From Sporosarcina cascadiensis (GTDB taxonomy: Bacteria > Bacillota > Bacilli > Bacillales_A > Planococcaceae), in contig NZ_WHVV01000007.1 of the NCBI RefSeq assembly GCF_009650995.1, positions 62,001 through 126,000 of the forward strand: DNA of 64,000 bases. Direction: 5' to 3'. Both the position numbers and the translations under genes were made by a program. The notes beneath the pieces are model-generated. The model did no database searches. It had not been told where the DNA came from and worked only from the letters and a program-made list of their open reading frames with translations. Of this stretch, positions 8,861 to 16,281 are shown one piece after another; the first letter of the stretch is position 1; each line of letters starts with the position of its first letter.

Positions 8861-9638
8861 GGAACTTTCCTATCGACATTCCACTTCGTTTGAATTGTCG
8901 TCGATTGATCTTCATATCAGGCAGGGAGAAATCGTCAGTTTGCTGGGTCCGAATGGTTCAGGAAAGTCCACATTCCTACGGCTGATTTCCAGACTAATTA
9001 CACCAGGAAGCGGCGACGTCCTGCTGAACGGCGGACAATTGAAGCGAATGAAATCTCAGGAAGTGGCCAGGAATTTAGCGATGCTTCCACAGATGCAGGA
9101 TCATCAGCTGGATGTTACGGTAGGCGAGCTTGTGGAATTCGGCAGACATCCGCATCGTTCAGGATACGGCAGAATCAGTCAGGAAGATCAGGATATTATC
9201 GACTGGGCGATCGATGTAACGAAACTGGGTGACTATAAGAACCGTATGCTGCAGTCGCTGTCAGGCGGCGAGCGTCAGCGGGCATGGATTGCGATGGCGA
9301 TTGCCCAGCGTCCGAAAATTTTATTGCTGGATGAACCGACAACGTATCTGGATATTTCGCATCAGCTGGAAGTGATGGAGCTGGTGACGGAGCTGAATGA
9401 AACGCACGGCATGACGGTTGTGATGGTGCTGCATGATATCAATCAGGCAGCGAGCTACAGCAATCGGCTGATTGTGCTGAAAGACGGAAGTGTCCGCTTT
9501 GACGGAATACCGCAATGCGTGCTGTGCAAGGAAATGTTTCATTCGATATTTGAAATTGATGCGGAGATTTTCATGAAGAACGGCAAATGCTTTTTTACAC
9601 CGAGTAGACTGCGAAAGGGAGAATGTTATGAGAACTGA
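8847..9638 (+). CDS. Iron/heme ABC transporter ATP-binding protein
   Basis: A 263-residue FepC/HmuV-type ATPase with Walker A GPNGSGKST (34-42), signature LSGGE (138-142) and Walker B ILLLDE (158-163), then the LHDINQAA switch region. The start is TTG at 8847, 6 nt after GGAGGG; it overlaps the permease end by 14 bp. The C terminus is longer than the minimum for the family and has a Cys-containing tail (CVLCKEM, GKCFF, GECYEN), which is unusual but of unknown meaning. Confidence 0.9.
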   Translation: MLITKELSYRHSTSFELSSIDLHIRQGEIVSLLGPNGSGKSTFLRLISRLITPGSGDVLLNGGQLKRMKSQEVARNLAMLPQMQDHQLDVTVGELVEFGRHPHRSGYGRISQEDQDIIDWAIDVTKLGDYKNRMLQSLSGGERQRAWIAMAIAQRPKILLLDEPTTYLDISHQLEVMELVTELNETHGMTVVMVLHDINQAASYSNRLIVLKDGSVRFDGIPQCVLCKEMFHSIFEIDAEIFMKNGKCFFTPSRLRKGECYEN

Positions 9639-10047
9639 GGGAGAAAAGAAACAGCCGATTGATCAAACGCTTGTCAGACAATACTTGATGGCAGCACACG
9701 GCAATTTTGAGGAAGTGCAAAAGTTGGTCGAACAGGAACCGGACTTGATACATGCGGTGATGAATTGGGGCGGCGATGACTGGGAGAGCGGTCTGGGGGC
9801 AGCTGCACATACAGGAAACCGGGATATTGCGGAATTTTTATTGGCACGGGGGGCGCGTATGGATATTTTTGCGGCAGCGATGCTCGGTGAAGCGGAAATC
9901 GTCCGGTCGATGCTGAAGTGGTATCCGGACTGGAATGAATTAAAAGGACCGCACGGCATTCCGCTAATGCGTCATGCTGCAGCAGGCGGCGAGCAGGCAG
10001 AACCTGTTCTGGAATTATTACAAACATGGAAAATGGAGGTTGTATGA
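9628..10047 (+). CDS. Small ankyrin-repeat protein in the heme/iron uptake operon
   Basis: A 139-residue cytoplasmic protein with about three ankyrin-like repeats: VRQYLMAAHGNFEEVQKLVEQ (17-37), GLGAAAHTGNRDIAEFLLARGA (55-76) and AAAMLGEAEIVRSMLKW (82-98), then MRHAAAGGEQAEPVLELL. Ankyrin repeats bind proteins, so a partner or scaffold role is likely, but the partner is not visible. The start lies inside the end of the ATPase gene (11-bp overlap) with an AAAGGGAG site, and the stop overlaps the next ATG, so it is translated as part of the iron-regulated operon. It has Trp-rich spots (MNWGGDDWES) and no catalytic motif. Confidence 0.75.
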   Translation: MRTEGEKKQPIDQTLVRQYLMAAHGNFEEVQKLVEQEPDLIHAVMNWGGDDWESGLGAAAHTGNRDIAEFLLARGARMDIFAAAMLGEAEIVRSMLKWYPDWNELKGPHGIPLMRHAAAGGEQAEPVLELLQTWKMEVV

Positions 10048-10388
10048 TGCAGAAGATGACAGCGATTAATACGATTTTTGTGGAAAAAGGCAAGGGAGAA
10101 GAAATAACATCCCGTTTCTTAAAAGCGAAGGCTGTGCATACATTTGAGGGCTTCATCCGCATGGAAGTGCTGTTAGGTGAAGAAGTGGAAGACCGTGACG
10201 AAGTAAAAGTCTGCACGACATGGGAAGACAGAAAGTATTTCGACAGCTGGCTGCACAGCCGAGAGAATGCCAAATCGCATGACGCGAAAGCACCTTCAGC
10301 GGAGAAGAGTCCAATTCTGGGCAATGAATTGACGATATTCGATGTGAAAGTGCAGCATCTTCCGGCAGAAACAGAAAGAGCGAAGTAA
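10044..10388 (+). CDS. isdG: Heme-degrading monooxygenase, IsdG/IsdI type
   Basis: A 114-residue ABM-fold protein. The IsdG catalytic triad is recognisable: Asn9 in TAINTI, Trp69 in FDSWLHS and His79 ten residues later in AKSHD, matching the known W-x9-H spacing. The C-terminal segment SPILGNELTIFDV also matches the family. IsdG enzymes cleave heme and release iron in the cytosol, which fits the last position in a Fur-box-controlled importer operon. The start is ATG 10044 or 10047 after AATGGAGG; both overlap the ankyrin gene stop. Confidence 0.88.
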   Translation: MMQKMTAINTIFVEKGKGEEITSRFLKAKAVHTFEGFIRMEVLLGEEVEDRDEVKVCTTWEDRKYFDSWLHSRENAKSHDAKAPSAEKSPILGNELTIFDVKVQHLPAETERAK

Positions 10389-10396
10389 GTGTTTCT

Positions 10397-10427
10397 GCAG
10401 CAGGTCCGTCATGTGCGGATCTGCTGT
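10397..10427 (+). terminator. Terminator after the heme/iron operon
   Basis: The 12-bp stem GCAGCAGGTCCG / CGGATCTGCTGT (with G-U pairs) has a 7-nt loop and is followed by a weak T-run. Confidence 0.65.
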
Positions 10428-10436
10428 CTTATAAGT

Positions 10437-10590
10437 TTCCGAATGTGATCTATGCATCTTAGTGGATGTATAGATGGCTTTCGGAATTTGAAGGCATCCC
10501 GGTATATCGTGTAACAGTTGAAAGTTTAGAAATCTGCTCATCGCAACCCTCCCAAACTTGCGGACGTTCTTTAGATTTCAAAACTTTCAC
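10437..10590. repeat. Two consecutive inverted repeats in the intergenic gap
   Basis: First, TTCCGAA...ATCTATGCATC pairs with GATGTATAGAT...TTCGGAA around a 6-nt loop (about 10439-10487). Second, GTTGAAAGTTTAGAAATCT (10517-10535) pairs imperfectly with AGATTTCAAAACTTTCAC (10573-10590). Neither is followed by a T-run. They may be RNA structures or remnants of a small repeat. Confidence 0.5.
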
Positions 10591-10616
10591 GCTGTTCTTT
10601 TGGCTGCTTTTCTTTA

Positions 10617-10650
10617 TTAGAAAAGCAGTTTTTCTACGTAAAAAAACTGC
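10617..10650 (-). terminator. Terminator of the yjiH-type gene
   Basis: On the minus strand GCAGTTTTT pairs with AAAAACTGC around a short loop and is followed by TTTTCT. Confidence 0.75.
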
Positions 10651-10665
10651 AGCAACCAGAAAAGG

Positions 10666-12036
10666 TTACGGCAGTCCGACGATTTTGAACAATAAATGTG
10701 CAGCACCTGCAACGATCGGCAGGGCAATAATTGTACGTAATAGGAAGATAATGAGCAAATGGAAAATATTCAATGGAATCTTGGTTCCGAGAATTAATCC
10801 GCCGACTTCCGACATGTAGATCAACTGGATCACGGAAATCGCTGCAATTGTAAACAATGTCACCGGTGAAGTGATGACGCCTTCTGCCAGGATGACCGGC
10901 AGGAACATATCAGCGAAACCGACAACCATCGTTTGAGCCGCATCCGCAGCTTCGGGAATCTGCAGGATATTCAGAACGTATTCAAACGGCTTGCCGAGTA
11001 TACGGAAGATGCTGGTGAATTCTGCAAGCATCAGCGCAACGGTACCGAATGCCATAACAACTGGGGTCACGCCCACCCACATATCGAGTACATTCTGCAT
11101 CCCTGAGCGGAATGTCTTGCCGACTGATTTCTGCTTGGAAGCGGTATTCAGCGCATTGGACAGGCCGAATGCAAACACATTCGTTCCGGCGGGAAGCTTT
11201 TCATCATCAGCTGAATACTCTCTGTCGTCAATATAGGTATTTTTAATTGAGCGTAAAGGAAAAATTCTCGGCATGATCAAAGCCAGGATCAGTCCTGTCA
11301 CTATGACGGTAGCGTAAAATGGCAGGAAGTAATCCCCGAGTCCAACGTAGTCAATGATGACCAATGAAAACGTGATGGACACCACAGAGAATGTCGTAGC
11401 AATAATGGCTGCTTCACGCTGGGTATAATGTCCTTCTTCATACTGCTTGCTGGTCAATAAAACTCCAATCGTTCCGTCGCCGATCCAGGAAGCGAGCGCA
11501 TCGATGGAAGAACGGCCCGGCAGATTGAACAGCGGACGCATGATTTTGACCATCAGCGAACCGAAAAATTCAAGCAGCCCGAAGTTTAATAATAAAGGAA
11601 GCAGAAGTCCTGCGAATAAGAAAATACTGAATAAGAATGAAACGAGTCCGTCACTTGCAAGAAGCAGGCCGCCGGTGTCTTCGCTCCAAATTGCTTCAGG
11701 TCCCAGTTTATAGATGACCATGATGGCAAATACCGCACCGACGATACGAGTAACTGTCCAAAACGGCGTCACTTTAAATAAACTGACGAGGAAAGACGGA
11801 CGATTTGGGTCTTTTTTTACAAACAGAAATAAAATCGAACCGAGTGCAGAAAGTGTAATCAGCACCATCATCAGCTGAGGAATGATCGGTTCAAGTGAGC
11901 CGGCCAGGATATCAGCGAGTTTGGCAATCGGCACTTTCCAGCCGCCTGCGAACGGCAGGGGAATCATGAATAGAATAATCCCGAGCAATGATGGGATCAG
12001 AAATATGGACCATGTACTAGCAGTATGTTTTTTCAA
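10666..12036 (-). CDS. YjiH-family membrane protein with nucleoside-recognition (Gate) domain
   Basis: A 456-residue integral membrane protein with about ten to twelve helices. The central region contains FGSLMVKIMRPLFNLPGRSSIDALASWIGDGTIGVLLTSKQYEEGHYTQREAA, typical of Gate/nucleoside-recognition membrane proteins of the YjiH group. The transported solute is unknown for this family. The start is taken as TTG at 12036, 7 nt after CAGGGAGAG; the upstream ATG at 12063 has no site. It is divergent from the ribokinase gene, 178 bp apart, and has no operon partner here. Confidence 0.8.
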   Translation of the reverse strand: MKKHTASTWSIFLIPSLLGIILFMIPLPFAGGWKVPIAKLADILAGSLEPIIPQLMMVLITLSALGSILFLFVKKDPNRPSFLVSLFKVTPFWTVTRIVGAVFAIMVIYKLGPEAIWSEDTGGLLLASDGLVSFLFSIFLFAGLLLPLLLNFGLLEFFGSLMVKIMRPLFNLPGRSSIDALASWIGDGTIGVLLTSKQYEEGHYTQREAAIIATTFSVVSITFSLVIIDYVGLGDYFLPFYATVIVTGLILALIMPRIFPLRSIKNTYIDDREYSADDEKLPAGTNVFAFGLSNALNTASKQKSVGKTFRSGMQNVLDMWVGVTPVVMAFGTVALMLAEFTSIFRILGKPFEYVLNILQIPEAADAAQTMVVGFADMFLPVILAEGVITSPVTLFTIAAISVIQLIYMSEVGGLILGTKIPLNIFHLLIIFLLRTIIALPIVAGAAHLLFKIVGLP

Positions 12037-12214
12037 GGTGTGTCTCTCCCTGTTAATAATCATTTAGTTGTATATTTATACATTATACTGTGTATTCGCC
12101 AATTGTAAATACCTAAATTCAAAGTGCAACTTTTCAGTCAGGGAATAGTCTATACTTCTATATAAATAATACAGAAGCAGCAGTCAAAATGAATGAAGGA
12201 TAGGGAGGAAGCTG

Positions 12215-13111
12215 ATGATAACAGTAATCGGAAGCGCCAATATCGATGTGATCGCAGAAGCTGAAAACTTTCCGGTTCAAGGGGAAACAGTCAGAGGCAG
12301 AAACTTTCAGACAGCGCCGGGCGGAAAAGGTGCCAATCAGGCGGTGGCCTGTGCGCGGCTGGGCGAAGAAGTACAGCTGATCGGTTCAGTCGGTTCGGAT
12401 GAATACGGCAGTCTGATTATGCAGAATCTGCATAATCAAAACGTCGGCATAAAGTATGTACAGCAAATTGACGGTCCATCCGGCGTGGCAGTTATTTTGC
12501 TGACTGACGGAGATAACCGGATTATTTCCATTCCGGGAGCCAATCATGCGCTGATACCGGAACGGATCGGCCTATTACGCGATGTGATACGCGACAGCGA
12601 TCTCATCATGATGCAGCTGGAAATCCCAATCGCAGTCGTCTGGCGTGTATTGATATTATGCAAAGAGCTTCAAGTTCCTGTCATGATGGATCCTGCGCCG
12701 TCCAGCAGTTTTCATTTGAAGTTCATGCCGTACTTGACTTATGTGACGCCGAATGAAACGGAATGCTTTGCGCTGTTTGGCACTTCTATAGAAGAAGCTG
12801 CAGCTAGGTATCCAAACCAATTGCTGGTCACGCTCGGCAGCAGGGGCGTTTGTTATCATGACGGCAAACAGCTGATTCATGTGGACGCCATTCCTGCAAA
12901 GATTGTTGATACGACTGGAGCAGGAGATACATTCAACGGGGCGCTTGCCAGCCAGCTTGCTTGCGGACATGATTTACAGCAGGCCATCCAGTTTGCCAAT
13001 GCGGCCGCCTCGTTATCTATTGAAAAGTTCGGAGCGCAGGGCGGGATGCCGGATCGGCCGGAAGTATTCGCGAGGCTTGGCGGAAAGGCCGAGGAAGATA
13101 GAAAAGCGTAA
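12215..13111 (+). CDS. rbsK: Ribokinase (PfkB family)
   Basis: A 298-residue sugar kinase. It opens with ITVIGSANIDVI and GGKGANQAVACARLG (ribokinase signature 1) and has DTTGAGDTFNGAL around residues 232-244, with catalytic base Asp238 and the anion hole GAGD. NETE and the LGSRG nucleotide-binding loop are also present. It phosphorylates D-ribose at O5 in the cytosol; substrate specificity beyond ribokinase-like is inferred. The usual rbsDACB partners are absent, so ribose must come from nucleoside turnover or a distant importer. The start is supported by GGGAGGAAG 6 nt upstream. Confidence 0.88.
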   Translation: MITVIGSANIDVIAEAENFPVQGETVRGRNFQTAPGGKGANQAVACARLGEEVQLIGSVGSDEYGSLIMQNLHNQNVGIKYVQQIDGPSGVAVILLTDGDNRIISIPGANHALIPERIGLLRDVIRDSDLIMMQLEIPIAVVWRVLILCKELQVPVMMDPAPSSSFHLKFMPYLTYVTPNETECFALFGTSIEEAAARYPNQLLVTLGSRGVCYHDGKQLIHVDAIPAKIVDTTGAGDTFNGALASQLACGHDLQQAIQFANAAASLSIEKFGAQGGMPDRPEVFARLGGKAEEDRKA

Positions 13112-13155
13112 AAAACTGCATGTATGCTGATTGTCTGAGCTAAGAAAAAAAGAAA

Positions 13156-13308
13156 TGGTGCGGTAAATAGCCGGTTTGGTGCGTGCGGTCGGTAGTTTCG
13201 CGCGGCTTGGCCTGATAAATGTTCGGTTCAAGCAGTTTTTGGTTCGTTTCGAGAGGCTTTTGGTGCGGTCAGCTGATTTTTTGGTGCGCGGAGTCTGGCT
13301 GTTCAGGC
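13156..13308. repeat. 21-bp-period array, class CGCRCCA (written TGGTGCG on +), 7 units
   Basis: Seven 7-nt motifs start exactly 21 bp apart at 13156, 13177, 13198, 13219, 13240, 13261 and 13282. They read TGGTGCG, TGGTGCG, TCGCGCG, ATGTTCG, TGGTTCG, TGGTGCG and TGGTGCG; a degenerate eighth (TCAGGCA) is at 13303. The 14 nt between motifs differ in every unit. The array fills the gap between the ribokinase and DHA2 exporter genes. The related arrays are at 19558 and 62711. Confidence 0.85.
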
Positions 13309-13398
13309 AAAATTATATTTCCTCGGCCCGTTATTCAGTTCACATTAAGTTCATCTGCCTATATTATAATTGTATGAAATTCCCATGGAGGTGCTCAG

Positions 13399-15009
13399 AT
13401 GACAGAAAGTAAAAAGCGTTCAGGAGGCAAAAATATAGGCTTTGCGATACTGCTGATCGGCGTATTCATGGCAGCGCTCGATAACGGAATTATCAGTGCT
13501 GCTTTAACTACAATTAACTCTTCATTCGATGTGTCAGCTACCTCAGGATCATGGGGGATTACGCTGTATACGCTAGGGCTCGCAGTCGCTACGCCGATTG
13601 TCGGAAAACTGGCAGACCGCTACGGGCGGAAAAAGCTTTTTCTTATTGAAGTAGCCATTTTTACAATCGGTTCACTCGGTGTTGCGCTGAGTCCGAACTT
13701 TGAACTCTTTCTGGCTGCCCGTTTATTTCAATCATTTGGCGGCGGCGGTATTTTCATTATCGCGAGTTCCCATATTTTAAGTACATTCTCGAAAGAAACT
13801 CAAGGAAGCAAGCTGGGACTGCTCGGCGGAATGAATGGGATTGCATCGGTGATCGGGCCGAATATCGGGAGTTTCCTGATTGATGTGACGGGAAACTGGC
13901 ATTGGCTGTTCCTGATTAATTTGCCGATCGGCGTACTGCTCGTTGTTTTCGGATGGATTACACTGCAGGAAACCAAAACAGAAGTCCTTTCCAAAATCGA
14001 CTTCTTGGGGATTTCTTTGCTGTCATTCTCGATACTCAGTGTCATGTTTGCGGTTAATAATATGGGGGAAGGAAATTTGCTCGACAGTCTGCTCGGCTGG
14101 AGTACGCTCGGTCTGTTATTGCTCGGTGTCGTGATATTCGCAGTGCTGATTTTTGTAGAGAAACGACATGAGAAATCGCAGACGACGGATCCGATCTTAC
14201 CATATCATCTTTTGCGGAAGCCCACGTATGCGGTGACGATGGTCATGGGTCTGCTGTCAGGTATTTTCATTGGCTCCATCATCTTTATCCCGTCGTATGT
14301 CGAACAGATTCTGGGGATTTCTGCGGCGAAGTCCGGATATTGGATGACGCCTCTTGCCATTGCTTCAGGAATCGGGGCGGCTGGCGGAGGATTCTTCGTT
14401 GATAAGCAGGGGCCGGTTAAAACGCTGATTTATTCGGGGATCATTTCGATCATCGGCTTCGGCGGGCTGGGGATGTTCGTAGATTCCAAAACGACTTTCA
14501 TCATATTTTCTGTCATTGCGGGAATTGGTTTCGGTTTTGTACTCGGTGCGCCGTTAACCGTCTTAACTTCCAATGCGGCGGGTGAGCAGAAAGGTTCTGC
14601 TATCGGAACTTTATCGGTCGCGCGGCAGGTCGGCTTGACTATTTCACCGACTATATTCGCAGCTTTCATTCAGCAGGGTTTTGGCAAGCTCAGCATGTTG
14701 ATCCCGCAAAAGATACAGGAGCATGGAATTGATCCGAGTCAGATGCCAGGGGGTGCGATGGAGCAAATTAGCGGAAGCGGCTATGCAAATATCCAGGAGT
14801 CGATTGCGAAAATTCCAGATCCCGAAGTGCAAAGCGCTTTGCATGAAGCATTCCAAAGTGCTGTTCGTTCGGCATATGAGCCAATCTATCTTACCACAGC
14901 AGGCGCAGCTGTTCTGCTGATCATTCTTGTCAGCGTCTTCAGTAAAAAGTTTGCGGAAGATGCCAGAGAAGATAAAGATGCAGGTCAGACAGCTGACAAT
15001 AAAGAGTAG
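13399..15009 (+). CDS. MFS drug/solute exporter, DHA2 (14-helix) family
   Basis: A 536-residue integral membrane protein of the EmrB/QacA type with about 14 hydrophobic segments. Motif A (GKLADRYGRKKLF) lies between helices 2 and 3, and motif C-like GGMNGIASVIGPNIGSFL is near residue 140, both typical of drug/proton antiporters. The ATG follows CATGGAGGTG by 6 nt. It stands alone between the 21-bp array and a strong hairpin. The substrate cannot be told from sequence. Confidence 0.88.
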   Translation: MTESKKRSGGKNIGFAILLIGVFMAALDNGIISAALTTINSSFDVSATSGSWGITLYTLGLAVATPIVGKLADRYGRKKLFLIEVAIFTIGSLGVALSPNFELFLAARLFQSFGGGGIFIIASSHILSTFSKETQGSKLGLLGGMNGIASVIGPNIGSFLIDVTGNWHWLFLINLPIGVLLVVFGWITLQETKTEVLSKIDFLGISLLSFSILSVMFAVNNMGEGNLLDSLLGWSTLGLLLLGVVIFAVLIFVEKRHEKSQTTDPILPYHLLRKPTYAVTMVMGLLSGIFIGSIIFIPSYVEQILGISAAKSGYWMTPLAIASGIGAAGGGFFVDKQGPVKTLIYSGIISIIGFGGLGMFVDSKTTFIIFSVIAGIGFGFVLGAPLTVLTSNAAGEQKGSAIGTLSVARQVGLTISPTIFAAFIQQGFGKLSMLIPQKIQEHGIDPSQMPGGAMEQISGSGYANIQESIAKIPDPEVQSALHEAFQSAVRSAYEPIYLTTAGAAVLLIILVSVFSKKFAEDAREDKDAGQTADNKE

Positions 15010-15013
15010 AAGG

Positions 15014-15050
15014 AGCGGCCCGGATATGAAGTTTATTTCCGGGCCGCTTG
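15014..15050 (+). terminator. Terminator after the DHA2 exporter
   Basis: The stem AGCGGCCCGGA / TCCGGGCCGCT has a 13-nt loop and is followed by a T/G-rich run (TGTTGATTT). Confidence 0.7.
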
Positions 15051-15206
15051 TTGATTTGGTTTCATTTAGTCAGAGGAAATCTTCTTCGATTCCCATTTAA
15101 TAATAAGAATATATGAAATTCAAACTTACCCCTTTAAATTTCAAATGAAAGAGCGTATGCTATTCCAATAGTAAAGACTATGAGGAAGAAATGGAGGAGG
15201 ATGTTG

Positions 15207-15731
15207 GTGGTTTTTGGAGAAAACATCAAAGTCCGTAAACGCATCTTACAGTTGATTGAAGGCCTGACAGATGAGGAATTTAACGGAACACCATCATGCG
15301 GCGGCTGGTCTCCTAAGCAGATTGTAGAGCACTTAGCGCTAATGGAATGCCGGATTGCCACAAACATCGCCAAAGAATTGAAAAACCCCGACAGTCCGCG
15401 GGTTTTCAAAAAGCCGATCAGTGTGTCGGCGAGTCCTCTGCTCAAAGCATATTTTCTGGAATTTACCATGCCGACCGATACGTATCTGTCGATTTCAGAA
15501 ACGAAAGAACGTCTGCACCAGTCCAGAAACTATCTATTGGATATTTACGAATCTGCCACGGTAGAAGAACTGCGGGCAAAATCGTTTAAACACCCGGTGT
15601 TCGGCAATGTGCCGCTGATCCAATGGTTCCGTTTTGTCGGATTTCACGAAAAACGTCATCTAAAGCAGCTGAAAAGAGCCGTAGAGTTAATCAAAACCGA
15701 CTCAGGCACGGTTTATCAGTCATCTAAATAA
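15207..15731 (+). CDS. DinB-family (DUF664/DinB_2) protein
   Basis: A protein of about 174 residues with the DinB four-helix layout. The stretch GGWSPKQIVEHLALMECRI carries the first metal-ligand His (VEHL), and VGFHEKRHLKQLKR near the C terminus carries the His pair HEKRH. DinB proteins bind a divalent metal and include bacillithiol-dependent transferases; no specific reaction can be assigned. The start is uncertain: a strong GGAGGAGG at 15193-15200 favours GTG 15207 (or TTG 15204) over ATG 15201 and ATG 15180. A terminator follows. Confidence 0.75.
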   Translation: MVFGENIKVRKRILQLIEGLTDEEFNGTPSCGGWSPKQIVEHLALMECRIATNIAKELKNPDSPRVFKKPISVSASPLLKAYFLEFTMPTDTYLSISETKERLHQSRNYLLDIYESATVEELRAKSFKHPVFGNVPLIQWFRFVGFHEKRHLKQLKRAVELIKTDSGTVYQSSK

Positions 15732-15739
15732 TATAGAAA

Positions 15740-15773
15740 ACTCGGCCGCTACATGACGGCCGAAGTCCTTTTT
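15740..15773 (+). terminator. Terminator after the DinB gene
   Basis: The stem ACTCGGCCG / CGGCCGAAGT with an 8-nt loop is followed by CCTTTTTAT. Confidence 0.8.
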
Positions 15774-15908
15774 ATGTTGTGTAAATAAATTGCAGCAGTT
15801 GAAAAGAGTATGTATTTTACTGTACCTCCCCGACGCGCCGTCCGCTGCACCTTAGATTCTTGTGATCGATGCATTTCCAAACTCGAGATGCGGAGCAAGA
15901 CATGCTAA

Positions 15909-16150
15909 TTCATACTCTGCAAAAAAATCAGTACATTGTACTTTCTCCAACACCAGCGTAGGCGCAACTGCTGGCACGTCCTTCGCCAGTAGGCTCATAG
16001 CGTAAGGCAATCCCCCAGCGCCGAAGCGGGTTTAAACTACAAACTCACACTTCAATTAGAACCCCTACAAAGTCGAGAAACGAATCCAGCATATTGCCAA
16101 CATGCACATGACATGTTGTCCAGCACATGTTTTTGTGAAGAGCCTAAAAA
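15909..16150. repeat. Second copy (B) of the dispersed non-coding repeat, inverted relative to copy A
   Basis: The reverse complement of this segment matches the left arm of the element at 5762-6048, including a 58-nt exact match and the terminal CACAAAAACATGTGCTGGACA-like end. Copy A has about 25 extra bases (around 5965-5990) after CCAGCAGT. No partner terminus is found on the other side, so this copy is a solo or truncated arm. The rest of the gene-free stretch 15774-16281 holds nothing else recognisable. Confidence 0.75.
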
Positions 16151-16281
16151 TAAGTAATGGATCTATTTTATAATTCCAATTCACTGCTGCAGGGGACATA
16201 CTTCCTTTTCTTCATCATTTTCAACTTTTCAAGTTTTCAGCTATACTAAGGACAGCAGTTAGAAGATAGGATGTGCGATAA

